DNA from: Bacteroides_E sp964528875
GTDB lineage: Bacteria > Bacteroidota > Bacteroidia > Bacteroidales > Bacteroidaceae
DNA: 64,000 nucleotides
Assembly (NCBI GenBank): GCA_964528875.1
Contig: CAZGUI010000004.1
Location: 18,925-82,924, forward strand
Direction: 5' to 3'
Part shown: piece by piece, positions 17,527-25,226 of the stretch
Layout of the letters: every line of letters starts with the position of its first letter
Position numbering within the stretch: position 1 is the first letter of the stretch
Notes under the pieces: model-generated
Told to the model about the DNA's origin: nothing
Seen by the model: only the letters and a program-made list of their open reading frames with translations
Databases searched by the model: none
Made by a program: the position numbers and the translations under genes

Positions 17527-18081
17527 TTAAATACTTTTTATGATTTTATAAAACTCTGTATATTCCGGATCAGTAACTACTTTGATCACACTCGCTCCCC
17601 TAAAATCGGATGAAGAATAATATTGCATCAATTGTAAATAGAAAGTCTTGCCAACTTCATCTTCATGAATATAAAGTTGTAATGGACGGTTATCAGCAGA
17701 AGCTTCATAAGATAACCCCTCCCAGTCTTTTTTATCAAACAACTCTTTAACTCTTCTGGCATCTTCTCCATTAAGATCACCTCCTTGTTCAGGATAGGCA
17801 AACTTTTTAACGGGTAATTGTTTTATTTCTCCGTTGCTTTTTTTATTATACCAACTACTACCTTCGGTATAAAATGAAAAGCCACAATATAAAAGTCCAA
17901 TTATGGCTATCATTCGAATTAATAAATTACCAATGGGAATGAGTGAGGGATAGATAATGAGTAGCACACAAAGAGCTATCAATATCATATACATAATCCT
18001 TTTGGATTGATTTTTTCTTTTCTCAAAGTCTGAATTATTTTCGTAAAATTCATACAAATTATTGGGGTACTGTGAATTCAT
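17527..18081 (-). CDS. Hypothetical membrane protein of the LemA-protease operon
   Basis: The 184-residue protein has a short charged N-terminus, two adjacent membrane segments (about 29-48 and 52-70) and a soluble C-terminal domain of about 110 residues. The hairpin-like topology places both ends on the same side, probably the cytoplasm. No family recognised. It sits between the DUF1266 gene (42 bp upstream) and the 434-residue protein (87 bp downstream) in the nine-gene unit. Confidence 0.6.
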   Translation of the reverse strand: MNSQYPNNLYEFYENNSDFEKRKNQSKRIMYMILIALCVLLIIYPSLIPIGNLLIRMIAIIGLLYCGFSFYTEGSSWYNKKSNGEIKQLPVKKFAYPEQGGDLNGEDARRVKELFDKKDWEGLSYEASADNRPLQLYIHEDEVGKTFYLQLMQYYSSSDFRGASVIKVVTDPEYTEFYKIIKSI

Positions 18082-18123
18082 GTTATGTTCAAATTTATTA
18101 TAACTACTATTTTATGATATATA

Positions 18124-18963
18124 CTACCAACTTAGTTTAACCCAAGGACTGTTCGGATTATTAAGCAAGTTGTGAGCAATTGAAGCAATCTCTTCCACTC
18201 CACTCCAAGCAGCTCTACCAATGACATAACTTTTCGCAAAATCATTCCATGAAGTAAAGTGTTTTTGAGCTTTATCATATGCTTCATTAATAAACTCCCA
18301 GGCCTCTTCTTCTGTGAGATATTTGGCATCGTAACAAATGCGAGCCAGATAGCTTAATCGACCATAATCCCATCCCAAGACACCATAGAACTGAATATCT
18401 TCTTTAGAGCTTATAACATCCTCATTGATTAACTCTTCATAAGAATTTTGTAAGTTACTAACTTGAGCTAGAGCTTTCTCTATATCTTCTTTATAAGTTT
18501 CTTTTTCTTTCTCTGTAAGATTCCCATGAGGGTTTAATCCCGATAAAATAATTTTCTTTTGTTCATTTATACTAGCGTGTGAAAAAGCTTTATATACAGA
18601 AGGAAAATAATAATTGAACCCTTTATCTTTCAAATAGTTCAAAGTATCTAGAGCAGTCTCTTTATTATAAATGTTCCACCAGTCTTGGGCAGTCATACGA
18701 ATTATTTCATCATCCAAACCTGTGGTTAAGGAGTTTATATAAGCTTCTTGCATTTCACTGTAAATGGCACCTATAGATATTTTCTTATACTCTTCACTGC
18801 TTAGTGTAGAAGAGGGATTGAATGTAAGTGGTACAAAGTCATCATCTACATCCTTTGGATTATTTTGATTCTTTATAAAAGGAATCAGCTTAAAAAAGAT
18901 GAAATAAACAGCAAGGACTGAGAGTAATAATAGTAAAAAAGAGTTTTCTGATATAAATTCCAT
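18124..18963 (-). CDS. DUF1266 domain membrane protein
   Basis: The ATG at 18963 gives 279 residues; an in-frame TTG nine bases earlier is less likely. One N-terminal membrane segment (about 8-29) is followed by a soluble helical domain. The stretch EAWEFINEAYDKAQKHFTSW, then FAKSYVIGRAAW, is typical of DUF1266, where a Trp/Gly-Arg motif is conserved. The YGRLSYLARICYDAKYLTEEEAW segment also fits. DUF1266 has no established biochemical role. It follows the DUF3137 gene by 33 bp and belongs to the same operon. Confidence 0.75.
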   Translation of the reverse strand: MEFISENSFLLLLLSVLAVYFIFFKLIPFIKNQNNPKDVDDDFVPLTFNPSSTLSSEEYKKISIGAIYSEMQEAYINSLTTGLDDEIIRMTAQDWWNIYNKETALDTLNYLKDKGFNYYFPSVYKAFSHASINEQKKIILSGLNPHGNLTEKEKETYKEDIEKALAQVSNLQNSYEELINEDVISSKEDIQFYGVLGWDYGRLSYLARICYDAKYLTEEEAWEFINEAYDKAQKHFTSWNDFAKSYVIGRAAWSGVEEIASIAHNLLNNPNSPWVKLSW

Positions 18964-18996
18964 AAGTTTCAATGTATTAGAACTATTAGTTTTTAT

Positions 18997-20061
18997 TTAT
19001 AAATTCAAATCGTTGAGTGTTTCTCTAACTGTTGTAAAATTATCGTACAGATCAGTTAACACCTCATTGCTTGAGGAGGATACCTTTCCTAAGGTCAAAA
19101 AACCTTCGGGCATTGAAACAGCAAAATAGAACTGATTGCCGTTAAATGAGAGCATTATATCTCTGTTGTATTTCTTTTTTAACTCTGTTATTCTACTCAT
19201 CATTGCTGGAGTTAGAACATAACGTGCAGTAATTTCATCACTGGCATATACTGCGAAATAACGTTCGAACTCTATATCTTCTAACTGAACCAACTTATTG
19301 TTATTTACATTCTTAAGAGATTGAATGTTTTTTGCTAAATAATCAAGATGTTTTTCTAAGTGGTCCGGTAAAATAACTACCGAACCTTTTATTTCCTTTT
19401 CTAATTTAGCCGAAGCAAACATTCCTCTAAAACTGCCGGTAATATTTTCTATTCGTGATGAAAATACGCCTTTGAATGTGGTCTTAAAAATTAGAAAAAC
19501 ACTACCTAAAGTAGTGTTCGATAACCAATGTTCACTTTTTGATCCACTAATAAGTACATCTTGAAACATTATGTTGCGCTTTCCACTATCAAAAATAATT
19601 TTCCCAAACGACTGACCACAAGTATAATCCCGATGTGCACCACCGAAAAAATGACTTTTCATTATCTCCGACACTGAAAGGATTGAAGGGGTCAAACTCA
19701 ATCGTGCATCGGGAAATAGTTGATGAATAATTTTTTGGATAGCACTCTGTTCTGCTGCTGAAAATTTCTGCTGAAAGTAACTTAAACCATAACCTCCAAG
19801 AGTTATTAATACAAACAAAGGGAGCAGAACAAGTATGGTTTTATATCTTTCCCAAAAAGATGGATTCGGGTCTAATGTATGTAAGAAAGAGGTATCACCA
19901 CCGGAAAATATAAATGCCTGCATTCCAATAAAGACAATAAAATAAAGCATTGCTCCACCATAACATAAAAAACGAGATATCTGAATTATTTCTCTATGTC
20001 TCTCAGCCTTTTTTAATACTTGAGATAACTCTTTCTGTAACTGCCCTATCTTTACATTCAT
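18997..20061 (-). CDS. DUF3137 domain membrane protein
   Basis: The 354-residue protein has a basic N-terminal helix and two membrane segments (about 27-51 and 74-93), then a soluble beta-rich domain with the stretch GSFRGMFASAKLEKEIKGSVVILPDHLEKHL. This organisation, with a LemA gene immediately upstream, is the usual setting of DUF3137 proteins. The LemA-DUF3137 pair is widespread but its function is undefined. The start is 12 bp after the LemA stop. Confidence 0.8.
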   Translation of the reverse strand: MNVKIGQLQKELSQVLKKAERHREIIQISRFLCYGGAMLYFIVFIGMQAFIFSGGDTSFLHTLDPNPSFWERYKTILVLLPLFVLITLGGYGLSYFQQKFSAAEQSAIQKIIHQLFPDARLSLTPSILSVSEIMKSHFFGGAHRDYTCGQSFGKIIFDSGKRNIMFQDVLISGSKSEHWLSNTTLGSVFLIFKTTFKGVFSSRIENITGSFRGMFASAKLEKEIKGSVVILPDHLEKHLDYLAKNIQSLKNVNNNKLVQLEDIEFERYFAVYASDEITARYVLTPAMMSRITELKKKYNRDIMLSFNGNQFYFAVSMPEGFLTLGKVSSSSNEVLTDLYDNFTTVRETLNDLNL

Positions 20062-20073
20062 AAGTATCTTTTA

Positions 20074-20634
20074 TTATTCAAATAAGGCTTTAACATCAAC
20101 ATTAGCTTTCTCAACTTCAGGAATCGTTATTAAGTCATACAGCTGATAGCTCTTTAATGAAGCCACTAAAGAAGAAGGAAACATCTGAACATAATTATTA
20201 AAGTCCACCGCTGCAGCATTAAATGTGCGTCGAGCAGCTTGTAGTTGATATTCCATCTCTTCAATACTTTTTTCAAGATGAATAAACTGTTTATCAGCCT
20301 TTAGTTCAGGATAGTTTTCTACTGCTACTTTGATATCAGCAAGCTTACCGGAAAGTTCTGTTCCTATTTTTATTTGCTCTTGTTCATCTTTTGATTCCTG
20401 TATTAATGCTCGTAACTCAGTAATTCTAGTTAACGTAGTATTTTCATATCCCATATAATTTTGCACTGCAGCAACTAAATTGGGTATCATATCATTCCGT
20501 TGTTTAAGCATTACAGAGATACTACTTTCTGTTTGTTTTACTTTATTGTTCTTAGCTATAAACTTATTGTAAGTAACTACAAACCAGAGTATCAAAATGA
20601 TCAATAAAAGCAAAAAGGTTAAAGGATAAAACAT
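20074..20634 (-). CDS. lemA: LemA family protein
   Basis: The 186-residue protein has one N-terminal membrane segment (about 3-21) followed by the long helical LemA domain. Recognisable parts are YNKFIAKNNKVKQTESSISVMLKQRNDMIPNLV-type residues near 23-55, and RRTFNAAAVDFNNYVQMFPSSLVA near 134-157. The N-terminus is likely periplasmic with the helices inside the cell, or the reverse; topology in this family is debated. LemA proteins are widely conserved with unclear function. It is fourth in the nine-gene operon and directly precedes DUF3137. Confidence 0.9.
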   Translation of the reverse strand: MFYPLTFLLLLIILILWFVVTYNKFIAKNNKVKQTESSISVMLKQRNDMIPNLVAAVQNYMGYENTTLTRITELRALIQESKDEQEQIKIGTELSGKLADIKVAVENYPELKADKQFIHLEKSIEEMEYQLQAARRTFNAAAVDFNNYVQMFPSSLVASLKSYQLYDLITIPEVEKANVDVKALFE

Positions 20635-20668
20635 ATTCTTATTGTTAGCATATTCTATATATTCTTAG

Positions 20669-21313
20669 TTACTGAGGATCTAAATTGCCATCCAAATCTG
20701 CTTTGAATGTATACTCATCATAATAGTTATGACTGCTGTCCGATCCGGTATGTCTTTCTATTGTAAAGCGATGTTCTATTTTCTCCGGATTATTATGAAA
20801 GATGATACTATATGTTCCTATGCCATCAGCAGATAAACTATCGGCAGCTAACATAGCAATTGCAGAATTTACGTTAGCTGCAATTTTCTCACAACCTAAT
20901 TTCGTTACATTTTTTATCCCCTTATAAGGTCTATGATTCACTGAGGTATAGTAAAAAGCTGTTGTATCCTCAAAAGCTTTATTCTCCTTTAAGTCTATAG
21001 TAATCAGACTTCTTTTTTTAGTGTTTTCAGAGTTAACAAAGAGAATCTCAGCCAAGCCTCTAGAGAATGAATAGGTAGAAACATCGCTATCAGCTTTTCT
21101 GAAAAATATTTCAAGAATTTCCATTTCAGGAGTAACATTTTTCTTGATAAGTTCTTCCAAATCCTGAATATCTTTTTCTTTTGTGAAATTTCGTCCATCA
21201 TTAAACACACTAACAATGTCTTTACATCCTATTTGAACAAGAATTAAACCCAATAAAAGGATACCAGTCTTTAACCTGGAGTTTCTTTTTAGTATATTTT
21301 CTTTTATATTCAT
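20669..21313 (-). CDS. Lipoprotein of the LemA-protease operon
   Basis: The 214-residue protein has a signal ending in the lipobox QIGC (Cys30) and a soluble C-terminal domain of mixed alpha/beta character. No family recognised. It is the only predicted lipoprotein in the operon and would place one component outside the inner membrane, alongside the membrane proteins LemA, DUF3137 and DUF1266. It starts 6 bp after the stop of the 157-residue protein, which suggests translational coupling. Confidence 0.6.
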   Translation of the reverse strand: MNIKENILKRNSRLKTGILLLGLILVQIGCKDIVSVFNDGRNFTKEKDIQDLEELIKKNVTPEMEILEIFFRKADSDVSTYSFSRGLAEILFVNSENTKKRSLITIDLKENKAFEDTTAFYYTSVNHRPYKGIKNVTKLGCEKIAANVNSAIAMLAADSLSADGIGTYSIIFHNNPEKIEHRFTIERHTGSDSSHNYYDEYTFKADLDGNLDPQ

Positions 21314-21319
21314 TTCAAT

Positions 21320-21793
21320 TTATTTAGCGAATTTATCCATGAAAAAATCATAAAATGGTTGAAACTCTTGAGACTGTGAAACTCCTATAGTATAACCTCC
21401 ATTAGTTGAACCTGTTGGATCAATAAAAAACTCTAAGGGTTGTTCACCAAAAGCAGGGTGATCGATAGTGAATCTTTTACTTTTATCACTCAAAAATGCA
21501 GAGTTACATTCACTCCTCTTACAAATAATAGGAGGCTCAAACGATGAAAGAGTATTGTCTGTTGAAATAATTACAATTTCCGGATCATCACCATCTTTAT
21601 AGCCCAAAATATAGTTGTAGTAAGTGGTTACATCTTTAAATAGTTTCTTCTCATAAACAATATTTATCACTGATAATGTTACATAACTTTCTCCATTCTC
21701 TAAAAGAGAATTAAATTTGTTGCGAATCTCTTGTTTTTTACTTTCTGATTTCGCTCCTCCCTCTAACCCTAATAATCGACTTAAAAATCCCAT
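21320..21793 (-). CDS. Hypothetical soluble protein of the LemA-protease operon
   Basis: The 157-residue protein has a short N-terminal amphipathic stretch (MGFLSRLLGLEGG) that could bind membrane, a Lys/Glu-rich helix and an alpha/beta body. No family recognised. Second in the operon, it is followed by the lipoprotein gene with a 6-bp gap. No signal peptide is seen, so a cytoplasmic position is likely. Confidence 0.55.
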   Translation of the reverse strand: MGFLSRLLGLEGGAKSESKKQEIRNKFNSLLENGESYVTLSVINIVYEKKLFKDVTTYYNYILGYKDGDDPEIVIISTDNTLSSFEPPIICKRSECNSAFLSDKSKRFTIDHPAFGEQPLEFFIDPTGSTNGGYTIGVSQSQEFQPFYDFFMDKFAK

Positions 21794-21844
21794 AATACGT
21801 TGTTTTATTTATTAAATAATTAATATCTGACACGTAAAAATGAA

Positions 21845-22030
21845 TCACATAAAATAAAAAATGACGCTACAAATCACGAAGAGAATGCCAGCTAATAAAA
21901 TGGCTATATTGCGTGCTTTCGAATTATTTTCAGAATAAATCCATTTCCATTTTAAGAAAAACCCTAAAATAATAACTACGCCAACAAGCATTAGTACTGC
22001 GCATCTCTCAAGTGTTCCTAAGTTTTCCAT
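21845..22030 (-). CDS. Small two-span membrane protein heading the LemA operon
   Basis: The 61-residue ORF has two hydrophobic segments (about 10-28 and 41-59) joined by a basic loop (KWKWIYSENNSKARN). It is the first ORF after the predicted promoter and FNR-type site. The protein-like hydrophobic pattern and operon position support it, but no homologue is recognised. It could modulate the membrane proteins encoded downstream. Confidence 0.5.
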   Translation of the reverse strand: MENLGTLERCAVLMLVGVVIILGFFLKWKWIYSENNSKARNIAILLAGILFVICSVIFYFM

Positions 22031-22065
22031 AGTGTATTTATTGTTTACTTGCCTGAATTTTCATG

Positions 22066-22072
22066 CAAATTA
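22066..22072 (-). promoter_or_regulatory. Predicted -7 element of the LemA operon
   Basis: The minus strand reads TAATTTG, one base shorter than TAnnTTTG. It is 36 bp before the first ORF and implies a start point near 22061. TTTG/TTTGAC motifs lie upstream, but the -33 spacing is shorter than usual. Confidence 0.4.
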
Positions 22073-22073
22073 C

Positions 22074-22108
22074 TTGATTGTCAAATCAAAAGTCTTGATG
22101 TAAATCAA
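22074..22108. promoter_or_regulatory. FNR-type operator region
   Basis: TTGAT-gtaa-ATCAA at 22095-22108 matches the FNR consensus TTGATnnnnATCAA exactly, and TCTTGAT/ATCAAGA gives 7-bp arms. Its centre is about 41 bp upstream of the predicted LemA-operon start point, the class II activator position. A second inverted repeat TTGAT-N6-ATCAA lies next to it (22074-22089). The regulator encoded at 22609-23199 is the obvious candidate ligand. The rest of 22110-22608 holds only the degenerate ORF listed separately. Confidence 0.6.
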
Positions 22109-22296
22109 GAAATCATTTAATTCTATATAAATCACTAATTATCTAGTACAAAAGAGAGCTTCAGAAAGGAAATGGGGCTAATATGTTTACAGAATATTGT
22201 CTGATTGTTCTATTATAACTTGAAGGGTGATGTTTACAAGCTCCCTTCTCTGTCTTTTTTAATGCTTGATTCAGATCTTCTATTCTCTAATCTGGA

Positions 22297-22540
22297 TCAA
22301 GAGATTCGGACACGTCTATGCTTTTTTCTAATTTTCGGAGAAACATTAAATGTGGAATTTTCCATTATGGATTCAAACCTTTGCTTGGGATAATACAAAG
22401 CAGAATCCATCTGATTTAATGGATAGTAATTACTGACAATATCATTCAGTGCATCAATCGCAATTATAGTGTCGGTAACATAAGTCAAAGATTGAAGAGC
22501 CCCCTCTAATATTTTATTATTCTCATTGTTTGCAGAATAA
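22297..22540 (-). pseudogene. Possible gene remnant upstream of the Crp/Fnr-type regulator operator region
   Basis: An open minus-strand stretch encodes about 80 protein-like residues (for example SNYYPLNQMDSALYYPKQRF, then MENSTFNVSPKI) but has no credible start context or neighbour and is closed upstream by stops. It may be the 3' part of a decayed gene. The reading is weak; it could equally be chance in A+T-rich DNA. Confidence 0.25.
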
Positions 22541-22608
22541 ATCAGAAGCTAATTGGAGTTAAAGTTCAAAGTCTAATAAAACCTTTTATAGATGAGATTT
22601 CTTAATCT

Positions 22609-23199
22609 TTAATCATTGGTAAAAGTTATTTTTCTTCTAATTCTACTTAATGTTTCAGGTGTTACATTAATAAAAGAAGCTATGTCTTTTAATGTGGCTA
22701 CATTTAAAATGTCCGGATGCTTTTTAATTAATTTCTGATAGCGTTGCTCAGCTGTATCACAATACATGGACAATAAGCGATTATAAATATCAATTAAAAA
22801 TGTTCGGGAAATTTCTTTAATGAGTGTGTTTTCTATCTCTTGAATGTCAGTATATGACACAGAATATATGACACTATCCACTATGGTCTGGGCATCGGTA
22901 ATTGCTAATGAATCAAAGAAATTATCAGAATAATTTTCAAGAAAAGAGGGAAGATCAGCAATAAAATCATCACCAAAACTAAACCCCACCGTTTTCATTT
23001 CTCCTTTGGATGTATAGTTGATGTATTTAACGCCTCCTGTTTCTATATATCCAAAGATATTCTTAGAACTTCCTTTCCTGATGATATATTCTCCTTTCTT
23101 GAATCTTTTTTTTGTTCCTTTATCAATACAAAGTTGTTTAAGCAGATTTATATTTGCTATCTCCAGGTATTTATTAAATTTTAGTTCTTGTTGTTCCAT
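22609..23199 (-). CDS. Crp/Fnr family transcriptional regulator
   Basis: The 196-residue protein has a cyclic-nucleotide-binding-like beta-roll (about 20-120), a dimer helix (about 122-150) and a C-terminal helix-turn-helix (LKDIASFINVTPETLSRIRR, 170-189). In the recognition helix Glu182, Ser185 and Arg186 match Glu209, Ser212 and Arg213 of FNR, which specify TTGAT half-sites. The N-terminal cysteine cluster of FNR is absent, so it is not an obvious oxygen sensor; the effector is unknown. It lies just upstream of the LemA operon on the same strand, next to a perfect FNR-type palindrome. Confidence 0.88.
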   Translation of the reverse strand: MEQQELKFNKYLEIANINLLKQLCIDKGTKKRFKKGEYIIRKGSSKNIFGYIETGGVKYINYTSKGEMKTVGFSFGDDFIADLPSFLENYSDNFFDSLAITDAQTIVDSVIYSVSYTDIQEIENTLIKEISRTFLIDIYNRLLSMYCDTAEQRYQKLIKKHPDILNVATLKDIASFINVTPETLSRIRRKITFTND

Positions 23200-23341
23200 A
23201 TAGCACTTTACATTGAAATTTAGCTTCTTGTATATAACAATTTACAACATTAAAAAATATATACAAAATAAGGAATAATAATTATAATAATCGGTAAAAT
23301 AAAAAAAACTTTTATTCTCCTGTATATTTTATTGAACCCTA

Positions 23342-23373
23342 TAAAAAAAGGTAGAACTGAAAAAGTCCTACCT
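23342..23373 (-). terminator. Terminator of the rnf operon
   Basis: A 10-bp stem (23364-23373 with 23349-23358, one G-T pair) encloses a 5-nt loop. On the minus strand it is followed by a run of seven T. It lies 27 bp after the rnfA stop. Confidence 0.85.
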
Positions 23374-23399
23374 TCTATATAAAGCTATAAAATAATTAA

Positions 23400-23972
23400 T
23401 TATACGATTCCTGAGAATCCCATAAATGCCATAGCCAATAAACCTGCAGTAATTAATGCAATAGGAGTTCCTTGCATCCCTTTAGGTATATTCGATAATC
23501 CCATTTGTTCACGGATACCGGCAAATAAGATTAGAGCTAGTGCAAACCCTAAAGCAGTAGAGAAAGCATACACTACTCCTGTTAACAGGTTATAGTCTTT
23601 TTGTATTACTAAAATAGCAACACCAAGAATACAACAGTTAGTAGTAATTAAAGGTAAGAAAACACCTAATGCTTGATACAATGCAGGAGATACTTTTTTC
23701 AAAATGATTTCAACCATTTGAACTAATCCGGCAATAACCAGAATAAAAGCAATGGTTTGTAGATAGCCTAATCCAAAAGCATCCAATACAAACTTTTGTA
23801 GTAAAAAGGTTACTATTGTTGCTAATGTTAATACAAAGGCAACAGCAGCTCCCATACCTACCGCTGTTTCAACTTTCTTAGAAACTCCCAGAAATGGACA
23901 AATACCTAAAAATTGTGACAACACTATGTTGTTCACAAAAATAGCTGATATAAATATTAATATATATTCCAT
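23400..23972 (-). CDS. rnfA: Rnf electron transport complex subunit A
   Basis: The 190-residue integral membrane protein has six predicted spans. Conserved stretches include NNIVLSQFLGICPFLGVSKK near the N-terminus and TTNCCILGVA in the middle, which carry the cysteines that bind a membrane [2Fe-2S] cluster with RnfE. RnfA is part of the Na+- or H+-pumping ferredoxin:NAD+ oxidoreductase. It is the last gene of rseC-rnfBCDGEA, 11 bp after rnfE. Confidence 0.95.
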   Translation of the reverse strand: MEYILIFISAIFVNNIVLSQFLGICPFLGVSKKVETAVGMGAAVAFVLTLATIVTFLLQKFVLDAFGLGYLQTIAFILVIAGLVQMVEIILKKVSPALYQALGVFLPLITTNCCILGVAILVIQKDYNLLTGVVYAFSTALGFALALILFAGIREQMGLSNIPKGMQGTPIALITAGLLAMAFMGFSGIV

Positions 23973-23983
23973 AATTCTTTAGA

Positions 23984-24568
23984 TTAAGCTTTTTTGAAGC
24001 GGTTAATAATAGCGATTAAATAACCTAAAGCTATAAACGCTCCCGGAGCCAAAACAAATAGTAACATTCCATATTGCTCAGAGTAGATAGTTATATCGAA
24101 TACCTTGCCTGTACCTAAAAGTTCTCTTACAGCACCTAACATAGTTAAAGCAAGGGTAAAGCCTAACCCCATACCTAATCCATCGAATAGAGAAGATAAG
24201 GGAGAATTCTTAGCTGCAAAAGATTCTGCACGTCCTAGAACAATACAGTTAACTACAATTAGGGGAATAAACAATCCTAATGTAGCAAATAAATCCGGAA
24301 CATAGGCTTGCATAACCATTTGTAATAACGTTACAAATGATGCAATAATTACAATATAGGAAGGAATACGAACCATATCGGGTATTAAGTTCTTTACCAA
24401 TGAGATAACCACATTAGAACATACCAAGACAAACAGTGTTGCCAATCCCATACCTAATCCGTTAATTGCCGAAGATGTTGTACCCAAGGTAGGACACATT
24501 CCCAAGAGGAGTACAAAGATGGGATTCTCTTTAATAATCCCGTTCATCAATACTTTAAAATTATTCAT
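23984..24568 (-). CDS. rnfE: Rnf electron transport complex subunit E
   Basis: From ATG 24568 the protein has 194 residues (MNNFKVLMNGIIKENPIF), the usual N-terminus. A longer frame from 24604 would overlap rnfG by 23 bp. It has six membrane spans. LLLGMCPTLGTTSSAINGLGMG and LIVVNCIVLGRAE hold the paired conserved cysteines that, with RnfA, bind the intramembrane iron-sulfur centre. It lies between rnfG and rnfA. Confidence 0.95.
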   Translation of the reverse strand: MNNFKVLMNGIIKENPIFVLLLGMCPTLGTTSSAINGLGMGLATLFVLVCSNVVISLVKNLIPDMVRIPSYIVIIASFVTLLQMVMQAYVPDLFATLGLFIPLIVVNCIVLGRAESFAAKNSPLSSLFDGLGMGLGFTLALTMLGAVRELLGTGKVFDITIYSEQYGMLLFVLAPGAFIALGYLIAIINRFKKA

Positions 24569-24581
24569 AATATGACTCCTT

Positions 24582-25226
24582 TTAATTTGTTTCTGTTGTT
24601 TCATCGGTTACTAAATTGGTAGCACCTGATGTTTGATCTACTTCACCCTCTAAATAGGCTTTATATGCAGCATTTACAGCATTTAAAAATGCTCGTGTAG
24701 TGATAGTAGATGCAGTAATTGAATTTACCTCACCTCCATCTTTATCTACAGATAAGGATTTTTCTCCCGGGTTTTTCCCTATAATATCACCCGGTTCTCC
24801 TTTTTTAAACCAGATATCAGCCTTTGAGCCTAAACCCGGAGTTTCAGTATGAGCTAAAAGAGAGTAATTGTAAATATTTCCATTCTCATCGAATCCTACT
24901 AGAATTTTCATCTCTCCTCCAAAACCTAATGAAGCCGCTTGTACAGCAGTACCAACCCACTTTTCTCCTTTTTTAGCTGGGTACACAATAAAATCCACTA
25001 CTTGAGTTTCTCCTTGCGATTTAAAGATGGTATCACTATCCTCAACCGGATTATTATCAAATTCAGGAACTACACTCATTAGAGCCTCATTTAATATTTT
25101 CATATTTGCTTGTGCAATAGGCTCTTTAGTTACCTCATTAAAATAAGCTAAAATGGCTACTGCAAGTGCTGTTACTCCTGTTAAAACTAACAGCATATTG
25201 ATTAATGATGATTCTAATTTTTTCAT
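24582..25226 (-). CDS. rnfG: Rnf electron transport complex subunit G (FMN-binding)
   Basis: The 214-residue protein has one N-terminal membrane anchor (about 9-28) and an extracytoplasmic FMN-binding domain. The covalent flavin site is the TASTIT motif at 171-176, with Thr174 as the expected FMN acceptor (consensus SGATxT). ETPGLGSKAD is the other conserved loop. It relays electrons between RnfC/D and the membrane clusters. It overlaps rnfD by 4 bp (ATGA-type coupling). Confidence 0.93.
   Translation of the reverse strand: MKKLESSLINMLLVLTGVTALAVAILAYFNEVTKEPIAQANMKILNEALMSVVPEFDNNPVEDSDTIFKSQGETQVVDFIVYPAKKGEKWVGTAVQAASLGFGGEMKILVGFDENGNIYNYSLLAHTETPGLGSKADIWFKKGEPGDIIGKNPGEKSLSVDKDGGEVNSITASTITTRAFLNAVNAAYKAYLEGEVDQTSGATNLVTDETTETN

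Noticed and set aside
15016..22030. Type VI or contact-dependent effector-immunity island, because DUF1266 proteins can occur near such loci
   Set aside because: No VgrG, Hcp, Rhs, or toxin domain is visible, and LemA-DUF3137 suggests a membrane-associated housekeeping or stress system instead.
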